From: Poa pratensis
Lineage: Eukaryota > Streptophyta > Magnoliopsida > Poales > Poaceae
Assembly: GCA_947311845.1 (NCBI GenBank)
Contig: CAMZMU010000041.1
Span: 134,109,975-134,173,974 of the forward strand
DNA length: 64,000 nucleotides
Direction: 5' to 3'
The first letter of the stretch is position 1, and each line of letters starts with the position of its first letter. Positions 10,710 through 22,928 of the stretch are shown in pieces. Made by a program: the position numbers and the translations under genes. A model generated the notes under the pieces. That model saw only the letters and a list, made by a program, of their open reading frames with translations, had not been told where the DNA came from and did no database searches.

Positions 10710-11748
10710 TGTCGGAGAATGACTCCCACGAAACAGGGATAGTCAAGCTCACGAAGAGAGTTCGTGTAAGGGGCTGAACACGTTGGTCAAACAACCCTCA
10801 ACCTGCACGGCGACGGTGCTCGTCGAGCAAGTGGAGGGACATCACGACAGAGATGAACACTTGCCCGTACCCAGGTTCACGGCCCTCGTGTGGAGGTAAC
10901 ACCGCTACTCCTGCTTGTCTGTATTGCACTGCTTGTAGAGGTTACAGTACAATGAGCTTGCCGAGGGCTCTCTTTTGGCAATGGTGTACCTAGGAAGGGA
11001 AGCGGTGGTCTTCTTCTCCTTGCGCGTAAGTGGCTATGCTGGAATGAGAATGCGATCCTTTGCTACGGTGCTGCTCGTCCTCCTTTTATAGGCGCCCGTG
11101 CTCCCTCCCTGCGCTTGCACTATGGTAGGGCTGTCACGTGGCGGCAGAAGGTAGAGCGTGGTGCACCGCAGCCCGGTTGTCCATGGACGCGGTCCATGGG
11201 CGTAAAGCTGACGCCTGTAGCAGAGTAACCACCGTCCATGCAGGACGGCTAGCTGGGGCCGCAGAGGAATGTGGGGGTGCCCACGGTGACGTTGGCCACG
11301 GAGTGTAGCGCCGGCCGGTCCCCTTATCACCAAAGAGGAAACCCTTGTAGTCGGTGCGGATGGCACAGCTTTGTTGACCCCTTTAATCACCAAAATGGCA
11401 ACTGCGGCGTCGTCGTCACCGCGCGCAGGGGCGCGCGTCACTCTGCGTCCGCTGCAGAGCCCATGTGCGCTCTGCAGAGCTTGCTTTGCAGCGAAGCGAT
11501 CTCCACGAGGGCTTGGATACCCTGTAGAGAATTCGGCGTTGACCTTTCTCCAGGGGAGATTTCCCTGAAGAGGGGGCAGCAGTGGAGAGGGCCTCCGCAG
11601 GCCTCTGCTGCCTCAAAAGTCCTCGTGAGGTAATCCGCCTCGCGAGGCTCTCCAAGCCGTAGGCTTGGTCCTTAGCGAGAATTCGCCATCAAGTGTCGAG
11701 GGCCGTAGAGGACAGGCCCAGCACACCCTGGATTTCACTGGGCCGACA
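10710..11748 (-). mobile_element. Tat gypsy 3' LTR (copy A)
   Basis: A 1,039-bp LTR from TGTCGG to CCGACA. The minus-strand TATA box TATAAAA is at 11094-11100. The purine tract of the minus strand (CCTGGGGGCTAC, about 11749-11760) directly precedes it, which marks it as the 3' LTR of a minus-strand element. It matches 21598-22640 and 37640-38667. Confidence 0.9.
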
Positions 11749-12037
11749 GTAGCCCCCAGGCCCATGATGGGCACGATGTAGTCCAATGGACGCAGGCGAA
11801 TCGTCATGGGCCCAAAGTGTCCGGCCGGCCTGAGACACGTGTAGGGCAGTTACGCCGCGACGACACGTTCTCCTCGGAGATGACGGGCGTAGTGGGGGGA
11901 CCCACCACGCCTCGGTAACTGCTCTGAGGGGAATAAAGCCTGCAGCGCTGGTTCAGGCAGCAGTTACTGCATCATTTTGCGCTCTTGACCTCTGCGCTCT
12001 TGTGTCTCCGGCGCTCTTCCTTCGCAATCCCGCTGCA

Positions 12038-13610
12038 ATGGCGCCCAAGAAAGCCTCCGCGGCCTCGAAAGGCAAGGCCGTGGTGCAGGGCGGCGATTCT
12101 GCCGCGATGCAGCAGGACGGAGACTTCGAGCCGGCTCTGACCGGCTTCCGCTTCAAGAAGAAAGCGCAGCTGGAGAAGGTGCGCCACATGGCAGCTTCGG
12201 CGACCAACGAGCACGGCGCTACGGTGCTTAAGACGGCGGACAACTCCTTCGGCGGCTTCTACCCATCTTCATGCACACCCTATTCACCGGGCTCGTGCCT
12301 CCTTTCTCCGATTTCTTCCTGGCGGTTCTGGAGCGCTACCAGATCCAGGTCCTTCATCTCCATCCTAACTCCATCCTTGTCCTCGCCATCTTCGCCTACC
12401 TCTGCGAGGCATACATCGGCATTCCACCCTCGGTGGACCTCTTCCGCAGCTTCTATGCGCTCCGGTTCACGGCGAACAAGGAGCGGTCAGGGTGCGTGTC
12501 CTTCCGCATCACCGATGGCATGAAGGGCACCTATATCGCCATCGTGCGGAACGGCGAGAACATTGTGACCAATGTGACGAAGAAGGTGGAGGACTTCCGC
12601 AAGCGCTGGTTCCTCATGGAGTTCGGGAGCCGGAGCGCCTTCTTCGAACTGCCCGAAGCGCCTCCGACGAAGAGGGCGAGCTGGTCTTCTAAGGCGCTCA
12701 AGGGAGCCGCACTCGGCCCCGTGGTGAGGCGCTTGAGGGACCTCCGCGAGGCAGGCCTCACCGGGCAGATGGTTGCCAAGGACTTCGTGAGGCGCCGCAT
12801 TGCTCCGCTCCAGAGGCACGCGGACGCGATGTGGCTGTATTCCAATCAGAGGGACAAAATGCGCCTAAGCGCAACCTTCTTCACGCAGCAGGAGGTGCAC
12901 ACCATCATGGAGACTCTCTTCACGTCTCCGGATATCCCCAAGCCCTGCGATAAGGCAGTTCCGCTCCACAGGATCGATCTCGGGCGTCGCGTCTCGCTCG
13001 TGCAGACGATGCCGAAGTTCGACCAGTGGGGCCTGGTGCCTAAGGGGCATGTGGGGCCTCGCGAGGATCCTGAGTCTGCGGCGCAGGGGACGCCAGCTGA
13101 GGGCGGCGAGGAGACGGCGGAAACGCCTATGGAATCCGACGCTGGCGCAACCGGCACCTCGGGAGGCTCTGCCTCCTCAGCGGAAAACTCGGGCACCTCG
13201 AAGAGCGCGGCACTTGAAGTTGAGACCCACGGGGCCTCTTCAGGCAGCAGCGGCCAGTTCGTGGTCGCTCCCTCGCAGTGTGTTGAGGGGCAAGAGGAGA
13301 GCGACGACGACGGAGCTTCATCAGGCCACTGCGAGCCCCGCTCCAAGGCCATTCATGATAGACCCGCGGGAGTCCAGCGGGCATTTCTCTCAAGAGGAAA
13401 GCCAAGGCTGTTCTCGAGGGGTCCGGCGCCGGGGCCGTGCCGCCGAGGCCGTGGCGGTCGTCAAACACGGTGTGGGTCGATTCCCGCGCAAAGACATCTG
13501 GGTAAGAACCGACGCCCTTTTCTGTTTGGGCTTATCCTTGCGTAGACTCCTCGAGTAGTTTTTGAGCTTTTGCCTCTTCAGGCGCCCCGAGGTGCCAAAC
13601 GGCGGAGAGT
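12038..13610 (+). pseudogene. Tat additional ORF, Transposase_28 part (copy A, truncated)
   Basis: Encoded antisense to pol, starting at ATG 12038 (MAPKKASAASKG). It has the Transposase_28 (putative gypsy-type transposon, PF04195) region with PPFSDFFLAVLERYQIQVLHL and a Ser/Gly/Glu-rich tail. One-base losses near 12265 and 13368 shift the frame, and the ORF stops at the duplication junction 13610, just after the start of its second exon. In this copy the frame across about 12906-12960 is kept where copy B is shifted. Despite the Pfam name, this domain has no proven transposase activity. Confidence 0.75.
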
Positions 13611-13621
13611 GTGTTGATCTG
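13611..13621. other. Junction filler of the tandem duplication
   Basis: Eleven bases (GTGTTGATCTG) separate the end of copy A from the start of copy B and match neither flank at the corresponding place. Short filler is common where broken ends are joined by end-joining repair, but a mis-joined contig end could leave the same mark. No N run is present here. Confidence 0.6.
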
Positions 13622-15014
13622 ACAAATTGAACCACAAAACAAATTGTAGTAAACTGAACTCTAGCAAAGCACACTAGGCCCAGCATCGTCGATCTGACGC
13701 GCCAGGTCTTGAAAGTGTGTTTCCGTCTAAGGCCGGTCTTCTCCCTCGTTAGGGAGAAGAGAATCACACATGCCTCGCTCAGCTAATCACCACGCCCGAT
13801 CACCTCATTCACGTACATATCAGTGGATACTCCCTAGTGTTCTTCTCCGTAGGGAGCATGGGGCCAACAGTGATTCAACATCCTCGTCGGAGCCATGGGC
13901 GAAGGCAGCAGAGCACACGCCGACACCGTCACGGTGAGCCGTTTGGGCCCAGGGGCAAGGGTCACACGGTCATGCAATGAACGGTGACACCCAATGATCA
14001 GATCAATCGCAGCAACATCCCGATGAACTCATCGTCGAGTCCAGGAAGCAACATGTTCATGGCCTACAACTCTCATGCCTCCTCTAAGAGGCCCTCGAGA
14101 TGCTCACTAAGGTCTTGTACTTCATCTTCCCTAGCGTGGCACGCGCGTAACGGCTTAGGCGGCAGAAACTAAAATGTGTGCCACCACATCTCTATTGCCG
14201 CCAGCAGTGCATCTAGCATCACTCGCGGCTCATAAAGGATGGTGGCAAATAGCGTGCGCCCACAAAACTGCTCCTCCTACGCAACCGTCCCCACGGTGCA
14301 TGCAAGGATATTATACGACCGCGCTCTGGCGCATGACATGCCCTCCGGGCTGCCACACCTGATGGATGAAGCCTGATCGTCGTAGATGCGGGACCAAGCC
14401 AGCACGGCCAGCTATCGTCGCTCACACTCCCACCGCGAGCTGAGCTCTCGCGACCATCCCTTCCACGACCCATTGTCTCCGATTTCGAATGAGAAAGGTA
14501 GGGTTAGGGATTTGGGAGTTTTCAATTTGGAAACAAGAGACATGTAGGGTTAGGGCTTTAACACTATAATAGACTTTTACTACATGACACTAAAAATTAA
14601 CAAGTTGTTATTGCAAATTCATGTGACTCCCTATTACCATTTCCTATAAAAACCGACTACCTCACCTTGATGGTACAAATGCGATGCCAATAGGAAGCCC
14701 CCCCCCCCGAATCCGCATCACCCTCCCCCTCCTCCTCCCCCCCCCATCATCGCTGCTGGAGGGGCCGTCGGCGAATGCGCGTCCCAGGGAAGGTGACAGC
14801 GGGCAGTTTTCCTCTCGGTGGCTCTAGGCGGTGCAAGACAGCAGAGGCACAAGATGGCTGCGGTGATGCGGACAGCGTGACAAGCTCTACTAGCGGCGGG
14901 GCCTCTGCCGAGAGGCCGGCCATGGCCACACGATGTTGCCCATGCTTGGCCGCGGGATATGGGCCTTGTCGGGCGCAATATGGGCCTGACGGGCCCGAGC
15001 TGGGGAAGGCTAGC
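13622..15014 (-). pseudogene. Decayed gene-like region (copy B)
   Basis: Duplicate of the region at 2728-4122, with the same minus-strand frames (14473-14219 corresponds to 3581-3327) and the same C runs near 14700 and 14740. It ends at GTGGT (15015-15019), directly before the Copia 5' LTR copy B. The nature of the original gene is unknown. Confidence 0.3.
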
Positions 15015-15019
15015 GTGGT

Positions 15020-17083
15020 TGAAAGTGCATGTGTTGCCCCATGCGTGGTTTTGGTAATTAATGACAATCCTTATGGACTAATGTTTGCATTGAGATATTC
15101 TTGTAGATCTTGTCCATAGAAAAAGATTGGAGTTCATGGGTTGGACTCTAGAAGATTACATGATGATCAATGCTCTATTTAAGGGTTTATATGAAGAATG
15201 GTCATGTGTAGAGTTGAGCATATTGCAAGTATGTCTTGAAGGATTCAAGACATCATCTTTGTGAAACGGAGCTTAGCGAGGCTCTCCCATAATAGTGTAT
15301 GGGGGAGCATTTGGAGAAGTCTTCATCAAGCATGTGCTAGCAAGCACAATCAAGAAAGGTGTTCCAACTTGAGGGAGTCAAGATCGTCATCATCAAGCTC
15401 AAGTGGAATGCGCAAGATAAAGGTATTATCTTGATAGGGTTTCTATTTTACCGGTCTCGTGGTGTTAGTGGGAGACCGGATTATAGGATAGACGGCGTAC
15501 TATCAAGAGGGCTCCCAAGTGAGTAACTTGATCGCATCTTTATGGAGAGCTCAAACCTTTGCATACTTGGCATATCATCTTTCTTGGTTCTTTTTTGGCT
15601 TTTATCCATGTGAGAATTTAGAGCTTGTGTTCATCTCCACACCAAGATCTAGTTCACCGAAAATGGATTCCGTATGGAAAACTTGTTGCGTTTTCGGTTT
15701 TGGAGGTTTTGCCGGTTCATCTTTTTATAGAGAGGTTTTACCTCTCTACATTTGGATTCCTCCTCACATGATGTACTATGATGTTTCTCTGCATAATCTT
15801 GAAGAGCTCTTCATTGCGATTCCAACGAGCCCAAGATCATCGAAATCGGAGTCCGGATGAAAAAGATATTGCAGTTTTCGAATCGCTGTTTCTGTCAGTT
15901 TTCTGCAGACCGGATATTCGGCCTAAATTCAGACCGGAATATCCGCCCCCAGAAAATTGGCGAAACTTGATTTTGCGTCGCTTTGTGCGGCTCTCTGTAG
16001 TCCCCCGGAGATTTGGGCCGGATATTTCGAAAGGGGGGCCGGATATTCTGGTAGGCCGGATATTCCGGTGCTGACTTAAGCCGGAATATTCGGCCTCCAA
16101 GCCTGCAACGGCTAGTTTTCGTGGAGGGGTATATAAATACCCCTCCCCTTCTTCTTCCTTGGTGCTGCACGTTTTCCCCTCTCTCTCCCACCATTGTTGA
16201 CCTTGGAAAACTTGCTCCCTCTCAATTTCCTCCCATGATTCTTGCATATCTTTGAGGGAAAAGTGAGAGGAGATCTAGATCTACATTTTCACCAATCCAT
16301 CTCTCCTCTAAGTGAGGGGAACCTAGTGGATCTAGATCTTGGAGTTCTTGGTGTTTCTCCTCCATTGTTCTTCCTCTCTTATTCCCCATAAGTATTCGTT
16401 GTTTTGTTGGAATTTTAGAGTGAAGGACTTGAGCACATGTACTCTTCCATTGCTTTGTGCATCGGTTTTTGCTCTTCAGGAGGATTCGTGGAAGTGAAAG
16501 TTTGTGAACTTGTTACTCTTGGGTCTTTGAACCCTAGACGCCTTTGTGGTGGTTGAGACCTTTGTGGTCACTTGTAGCCTTCGGGAGCCCCCAATCCATT
16601 TGTGGGTTGTGCCTCGGATTGTTGTTGTAAAGGCTCCGGATTCCGCCTTGAAGGATTCCGATAGTGGAAGGTGAACCAAACCTTTGTGGTGCGGTTCATC
16701 GGAGAATAGGGTGAGCCTTTGTTGCATTGAGATCGACCTTTGTGGTGCCTCACACCTCTCCAACGAGACGTACTCCCCTAAAAAGGAGGAACTCGGGAAT
16801 ACATCCTCGTCTCCGCGTGCCTCGGTTATTTCTATACCCGAGCTTTTTACTTATGCACTTTACATTGTGATAGCCTTCGTGCTTGAAGTATTCTTGTTGC
16901 TATCACCTTGTTGCTTGTCTTGCTTAGCATAAGTTGTTGGTGCACATAGGTGAGCCTAGTTTAATTAGGTTGTTGGCTTGTTAATTTAAACACTTAGTTT
17001 TATTACGCAATTAGCAAGCCTAAACCGGAAAAGTTTTAATCGCCTATTCACCCCCCCCTCTAGGCGACATCCTTGTCCTTTCA
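15020..17083 (+). mobile_element. Copia 5' LTR (copy B)
   Basis: Duplicate of 4128-6194, flanked on the left by the same GTGGT (15015-15019). The motif array is at about 15910-16093 and the TATA box at 16130-16139. Differences from copy A include a lost base in the first array motif and a shorter C run near 17050. Confidence 0.9.
15910..16093 (+). promoter_or_regulatory. CCGGATATTCCGG motif array in Copia U3 (copy B)
   Basis: Same six-motif array as at 5018-5202. The first motif has lost one C and the last reads CCGGAATATTCGG. The TATA box follows at 16130. Confidence 0.5.
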
Positions 17084-17085
17084 AT

Positions 17086-17097
17086 TGGTATCAGAGC
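17086..17097 (+). other. Copia primer binding site (copy B)
   Basis: TGGTATCAGAGC, two bases after the LTR end at 17083; complementary to initiator Met tRNA. Confidence 0.88.
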
Positions 17098-17137
17098 CTG
17101 TGCTCTCTTTGTGTGCTTTACCGCCTAGAGAGTAAAT

Positions 17138-18874
17138 ATGTCGTTTAGGGAATTAGTGCACAATCCCACTCTTATATTCGATGGCACAAATTATGATGTT
17201 TGGAAAATTCGCATGCTTAATCTTTTTAGGGCCATGGGTTCAAATTATATTAAGAGGATTGTAGATGGGGGTTTTTCTCCTCCAGAGGATTCCAAAGAAT
17301 TATCTTTAGAGGATGAGGAAAACTCTCATCTCGAAACTCTTGTTTCTAATGGTCTTATATGTGTTTTGAGCGATGTAGTTCTTGCATCAATCATGCCGTT
17401 TCGGAACGCTCATGAGCTTTGGACCAAGCTTCAAGATATATATGAAGTGTCCAACATTATTGAGGATGATTGTTCTCCCTCCACCTCCGGCCGTGAAGAG
17501 TTCACAACTTCTTCCACTTCACCAACATGTGATTTGTCACAAGGTAATGATATGGTGAGTGGTGATAGAAATTGCAATGTTCTATCTTTGGACTTAAACA
17601 CTTCTAGCACTCCAAATGTTTTACATGCTAGTGTTGCTAGTCCTTGCATATCATATAATAGTTGCTTAACTAAATCTCATGATGATATGCTCTCTATGTC
17701 TTGTGGTCATGAAAATAATTCTTCCATATCCTCTAGTACTTGTTTGGCTAACAATATAGAGGAATCCCAACATTTGTTGAGACAAGACATGGACCTCAAT
17801 GGTGCTTCAAGTATCTCTTCACCATATTTGCCCACTACTCATTTTTGCCTTATGGCTATGGATTCAAAGGTTTCTCCACCTTTGGAACCCTCTACATCTT
17901 GTGATGATGTGGATGAGGATTCTCATGGAGAACTTATGGATGTTGAATCCATAACAAAGAAGGGTAAGATGGTATTTGGTGCTCTCCCCAAAGGTAGCAA
18001 AGCTATCCCTCATCTATGTGAAATCATTGTTTATGCTATTAAGAGTAGGGAAATCATTGAGGACTTGGAAACTCAATTTCTCGAGAAATGTCAAATTGAG
18101 AGAGAGGACACCGATGAAAAAGCATCCTTAGTGAATGCCCTTGAGGAAAAGCAAGAGCTTCGAGTGTCTCTTGAGGAGAAACTTGAATCTCTTGATGAGT
18201 CAAATGATCTAATTATTGCTAAAATCATTAAGGAAAGCGATCATACTCTTGCTAAATGTAAAATGCTTAAAAAGAAAAAAAGTTGAATTTAGTGTTGGCA
18301 ATGCTAGACTAATTGAGGATATAGAGAGACTTGACAAAGCCCACAAGGCTTTAGAAAGTGAACACTCTCTCCTTATCAAGTCTCATGATCAACTCCAAAC
18401 TCAACTATCTAAAAATAATGAGATTGCCAAGTTGTCTTCTTCCATTTCTAATATTGATGATGCTTGTGCTACTAACTCACTTCTTGTGAAGCATCTATTT
18501 TAAAGGAGAATGATGAGCTAAGTGCTCAATTTGAGTTGTTAACTAGCAAGTATAGGAAATTGGAAGAAAGTCATGAAAAGCTATCTAGCTCTAATGATGA
18601 TCTTCTAGCATCCTATGCTAAGCTAAAGTTAGCTCATGAGGCTATTATGTCAAAGGTAACATCTAGTGAGCCTCATGTGGACAATGGCGCAACTTGCTCT
18701 CTAAATGCTTTATTACCATGTGCTAGTCCTAGTAATTCTACATCACATACTATTGCTAAATCTTGTGATGAATAACCTTCCTTGCCTTGTTGCTCTAACA
18801 ATGAAGCATCTACTTCCTCTAGTGTTTGTGTTGATACTAACCATGTAGAGAAATTAAATGAGCTCAAGGCCCAA
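17138..18874 (+). pseudogene. gag: Copia gag, N-terminal part (copy B), interrupted by CACTA
   Basis: Duplicate of 6249-7985. The first 382 codons are open here (17138-18286), because the one-base loss of copy A near 6758 is absent. It shares with copy A the frameshift at the A-rich run (about 18275) and the in-frame TAA (18773-18775), so these precede the duplication or are common errors. It has its own one-base loss near 18478. It contains the UBN2-like capsid region (about codons 10-120), a Ser/Thr-rich linker and a coiled coil. It ends at the CAA target site (18872-18874) of the CACTA. Confidence 0.8.
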
Positions 18875-19161
18875 CACTACACCACGACACTACATCCCAA
18901 CTACAAAATCGGTAGGGAAAACGGGTTTCACCGACCGAAAGTCGGTCGGGAATACTGATTCCGACCGACCTTGTCGGTCACCGTAAGTCCAGTCGGGAAA
19001 ACCCTTTCCCGACCGACAATATTTTGCCGACCGACTGTTTGATGGCTATTGAAAAGCTTTCCCGACCGACGTTTTCTTTCCCGACCGACGTTTCTTTACC
19101 GACCGACATTTTAGGCCGACTAACTGTTGGACGTTGTTTGTTTTGCCGACCAACAATCAGA
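18875..19161. repeat. CACTA terminus and subterminal repeats, left (copy B)
   Basis: Duplicate of 7986-8275 with the same CCGACCGAC array; one C is lost near 18960 and single substitutions appear near 19120 and 19150. Confidence 0.8.
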
Positions 19162-19453
19162 CGCTACTTTGTTCTACAGGATAAATTTTAATTTAGCATC
19201 CACATTAATTATTACCAGCAATAACATCGAACACAGAAATTAATTAAGTTGCAATAACGACATTGGACCAAACAATATAGATGCTCACACGTGCAATCCA
19301 AATTTTATTTAGCATCCAAGAGTATAGAACATTGTGGCCATTACACCCGATAGGTTTTACACAAAATGGCTCATAATGATTCATGATGCTCCATTACACC
19401 ATCAAGTCAATAACAGACAGTAGATAGGTTTACAAAACGATAGCTATAACACA

Positions 19454-19511
19454 CTACATAACTAGTTGCAAATCGAAAGCTTCAGGTTCCTCGTCCTCTT
19501 GAGGGTCTCTC
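19454..19511 (-). other. Candidate terminal exon of the CACTA gene (copy B)
   Basis: Identical copy of the exon-like segment at 8565-8622. The remaining left-arm sequence (19161-20985) is AT-rich without a recognisable domain. Confidence 0.25.
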
Positions 19512-20993
19512 CTACAAAGGGTAAGCAAGTACATTAGTTTCATGCATTCATAGAGACATGAATAAAGTTGATGGTAGCTTATACGATGTGATGTAGCCAA
19601 ACTGAATCATAACAACACGTAGACAAAAGACTGGACTCAACATTTGGCATATAATACAATGTTAATTGGGGTAATTATTTTTACCACTAGATGATGCCCT
19701 ACGGGAATTTTATGGGTTAGGATGCTAAAGTGAAAGCTGAAAAATCTATTAAATGAATCATAATCATAATCACCATATAATGATAATTTGAGTGGACATG
19801 ACAATGTTAGATCTGTGTGTAGGCCATGAATATTGTACGGTTGATGCATACTAATTAACTTGACCTGCATAGATAAAAGATTTTAAAAAGCAAGAGTCAC
19901 TTGTCCTTGGAATGAAAGTAATGTGTAAGCAAGTAAACATCAATGATAAGCAACAGCAGACAGTGCTTGGTTGACTTCCTTGAGGGGTAACAAATGGAGC
20001 TAGCTACTTAATTAATTGATGTGTGGCTGCTTGTAGATGAGCTCGGATTCAGTTCCGGGTCATTCTAAAACTGCACAGAAACAACGACAACCACTCAGAT
20101 TTGGCTCATGGTCCAATTAAGATATATAGGCTGCACTAAAGTTTGGTGATTGTGTTCATGGGGTTGTATGCATACTTATTGATTTTCACCAATCGGTATT
20201 CATATAGATGGTGGTTAAAATAGTACCAGTTTCAGCAATACACTATAGATGAAGAGTATTGAAGCATCCTGTGGCAAAACTATCAATTACGGTAAGCTAG
20301 CATTAAAGTGTTGCAGCAAAAATAATTGCTCTAATGCCAGCAGGCTGCAGTTGCATTTGATGCACGCAGAAGTTCATCGTGAAACTGGATGAACTTTATT
20401 TCAGCTCTAACATAGTTTACACCTAATTTCGTTTTTTTATTTCAGCTGGATGAATTTTGAAGATGAGAGTTATGCAAATTTATCACGAGTTAGCATCACA
20501 CATAAAACAATACGAGTTAAGTGGAGAAAACACAAAGAGTTGGTGATTACCTTACTAGATGGCCATGCGATTGACCTTTTTACTTCCAGTCAGGGTGCTC
20601 TTCCGCTGCGTCTATGAGATCTTTCTGCAGAATACATCGCATTTAGTCGCTACATACATTATACTCCACTTCTACAATTCCTGTGTAATACAGAAAGCAA
20701 AAAAAGACCTACAACTATTAGTGTTGTATGTGGCACATGATGTCCTTTATTGAGCGTATGTGTTCTGATACAAACTTAATCTTCCAAGAGGCACACCCAA
20801 ATTCGTCATCCTACAATCATTTGATGTTTTAGTTGTTATGCATTCTGCAATAGTGCCTAGTTTGCTACTTGGTGAACACTGCTCTCATGTCTCAATGAGA
20901 ACATAACTACATTATGTAATCACAAAAAATCATCTGCGTATAAGTGATATCATAAAGTTCAATTATGATTCCTTTTGTTGATATCATAAATGT

Positions 20994-21167
20994 CATGGTT
21001 TTTAAAGCGACGCCTTGGCGCCTTGACAGGAGGGGGCGCTTTGGCGCCTAGGCGACGCCTAGGCGGGCGCTTTGGACGCCTAGGCGCCTAAAGCGGCCAT
21101 TTTTGCAAAGCGGAGGGGGAGCGCCTTAACGCCTAGGCGTCCCTAAGGCGACGCCTTAAAAACCATG
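20994..21167. mobile_element. Foldback MITE (copy B)
   Basis: Duplicate of 10106-10279 with the same ATAAATGT direct repeats (20986-20993 and 21168-21175). One substitution is visible near 21110. Confidence 0.75.
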
Positions 21168-21597
21168 ATAAATGTACAAAATTAACCTCCTCCATGTAAA
21201 ACAATACGTTCAAAACTGATCATAGAACAAGATCACTACCAGTAGGTGTAAGAGTTAATTTGAGGGATAGATAAACAAATCACAAACTTATTCTGTACAT
21301 GAACACTTAGTGACCATACATCTTCAGCCCCAGAATTAAACCAAAAATAGCAGGTCATGTAATCTACAACCAATCTACTGGAAACGACTATTTCCATAAT
21401 AACTGCACAATAATAACCAGTAATCACCATTCTAATATGTTATTGCCTCATGGAACATTAGTCAGATCGGCCACATAAGTAAGCTTGCTGACAATATGTA
21501 AGTGAACCATTGAAGCGGATGTATTACCTCGTCATGTTTCCTTGTGATTTCACACTTCAGCAACAATAAGGTCAGGAACTTCGTTTTATTCCAACAA

Positions 21598-22640
21598 TGT
21601 CAGAGAATGACTCCCACGAAACAGGGATAGTCAAGCTCATGAAGAGAGTTCGTGTAAGGGGCTGAACACGTTGGTCAAACAACCCTCAACCTGCACGGCG
21701 ACGGTGCTCGTCGAGCAAGTGGAGGGACATCACGACAGAGATGAACACCAGCCCGTACCCAGGTTCACGGCCCTCGTGTGGAGGTAACACCGCTACTCCT
21801 GCTTGTCTGTATTGCACTGCTTGTAGAGGTTACAGTACAATGAGCTTGCCGAGGACTCTCTTTTGGCAATGGTGTACCCTAGGAAGGGAAGCGGTGGTCT
21901 TCTTCTTCCTTGCGCGTAAGTGGCTATGCTGGAATGAGAATGCGATCCTTTGCTACGGTGCTGCTCGTCCTCCTTTTATAGGCGCCCCGTGCTCCCTCCC
22001 TGCGCTTGCACTATGGTAGGGCTGTCACGTGGCGGCAGAAGGTAGAGCGTGGTGCACCGCAGCCCGGTTGTCCATGGACGCGGTCCATGGGCGTAAAGCT
22101 GACGCCTGTAGCAGAGTAACCACCGTCCATGCAGGACGGCCAGCTGGGGCCGCAGAGGAACGTGGGGGTGCCCACGGTGACGTTGGCCACGGAGTGTAGC
22201 GCCGGCCGGTCCCCTTATCACCAAAGAGGAAACCCTTGTAGTCCGGTGCGGATGGCACAGCTTTGTTGACCCCTTTAATCACCAAAATGGCAACTGCGGC
22301 GTCGTCGTCACCGCGCGCAGGGGCGCGCGTCACTCTGCGTCCGCTGCAGAGCCCATGTGCGCTCTGCAGAGCTTGCTTTGCAGCGAAGCGATCTCCACGA
22401 GGGCTTGGATACCCTGTAGAGAATTCGGCGTTGACCTCTCTCCAGGGGAGATTTCCCTGAAGAGGGGGCAGCAGTGGAGAGGGCCTCCGCAGGCCTCTGC
22501 TGCCTCAAAAGTCCTCGTGGGGTAATCCGCCTCGCGAGGCTCTCCAAGCCGTAGGCTTGGTCCTTAGCGAGAATTCGCCATCAAGTGTCGAGGGCCGTAG
22601 AGGACAGGCCCAGCACACCCTGGATTTCACTGGGCCGACA
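21598..22640 (-). mobile_element. Tat gypsy 3' LTR (copy B)
   Basis: A 1,043-bp LTR; its outer end reads TGTCAG instead of TGTCGG. The TATA box (minus strand) is at about 21973-21979. The adjoining purine tract at 22641-22655 reads GGGCCTGGGGGCTAC on the minus strand. It is very similar to the 5' LTR at 37640-38667, so the insertion is recent relative to the Copia. Confidence 0.9.
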
Positions 22641-22928
22641 GTAGCCCCCAGGCCCGTGATGGGCACGATGTAGTCCAATGGACGCAGGCGAATCGTCATG
22701 GGCCCAAAGTGTCCGGGCGGCCTGAGACACGTGTAGGGCAGTTACCCCGCAACGACACGTTCTCCTCGGAGATGACGGGCGTAGTGGGGGACCCACCACG
22801 CCTCGGTAACTGCTCTGAGGGGAATAAAGCCTGCAGCGCCGGTTCAGGCAGCAGTTACTGCATCATTTTGCGCTCTTGACCTCTGCGCTCTTGTGTCTCC
22901 GGCGCTCTTCCTTCGTAATCCCGCTGCA

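Larger units (their letters stand above)
2728..13610. repeat. 10.9-kb tandem duplication, copy A
   Basis: The sequence from ACAAATTGAACC (2728) to CGGCGGAGAGT (13610) recurs at 13622-24503 with only scattered substitutions and one-base indels. Corresponding points are offset by 10,889 to 10,894 bp throughout. The unit holds a decayed gene-like region, the Copia 5' LTR and gag, the left arm of the CACTA with its MITE, the Tat 3' LTR and the start of its additional ORF. It cuts through the additional ORF at 13610, so the duplication arose, or was created by assembly, after all these insertions. Confidence 0.93.
10710..13610 (-). mobile_element. Tat gypsy 3' end, duplicated and truncated (copy A)
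   Basis: Copy A of the Tat 3' LTR (10710-11748) and the first part of its additional ORF, cut at the tandem-duplication junction (13610). AACAA (10705-10709) precedes the LTR. The gypsy body on the minus strand is missing from this copy. Confidence 0.85.

Noticed and set aside
12846..13352. 168-codon minus-strand ORF opposite the Transposase_28 gene
   Set aside because: Complement of the real low-complexity coding sequence; no domain and no independent signal.
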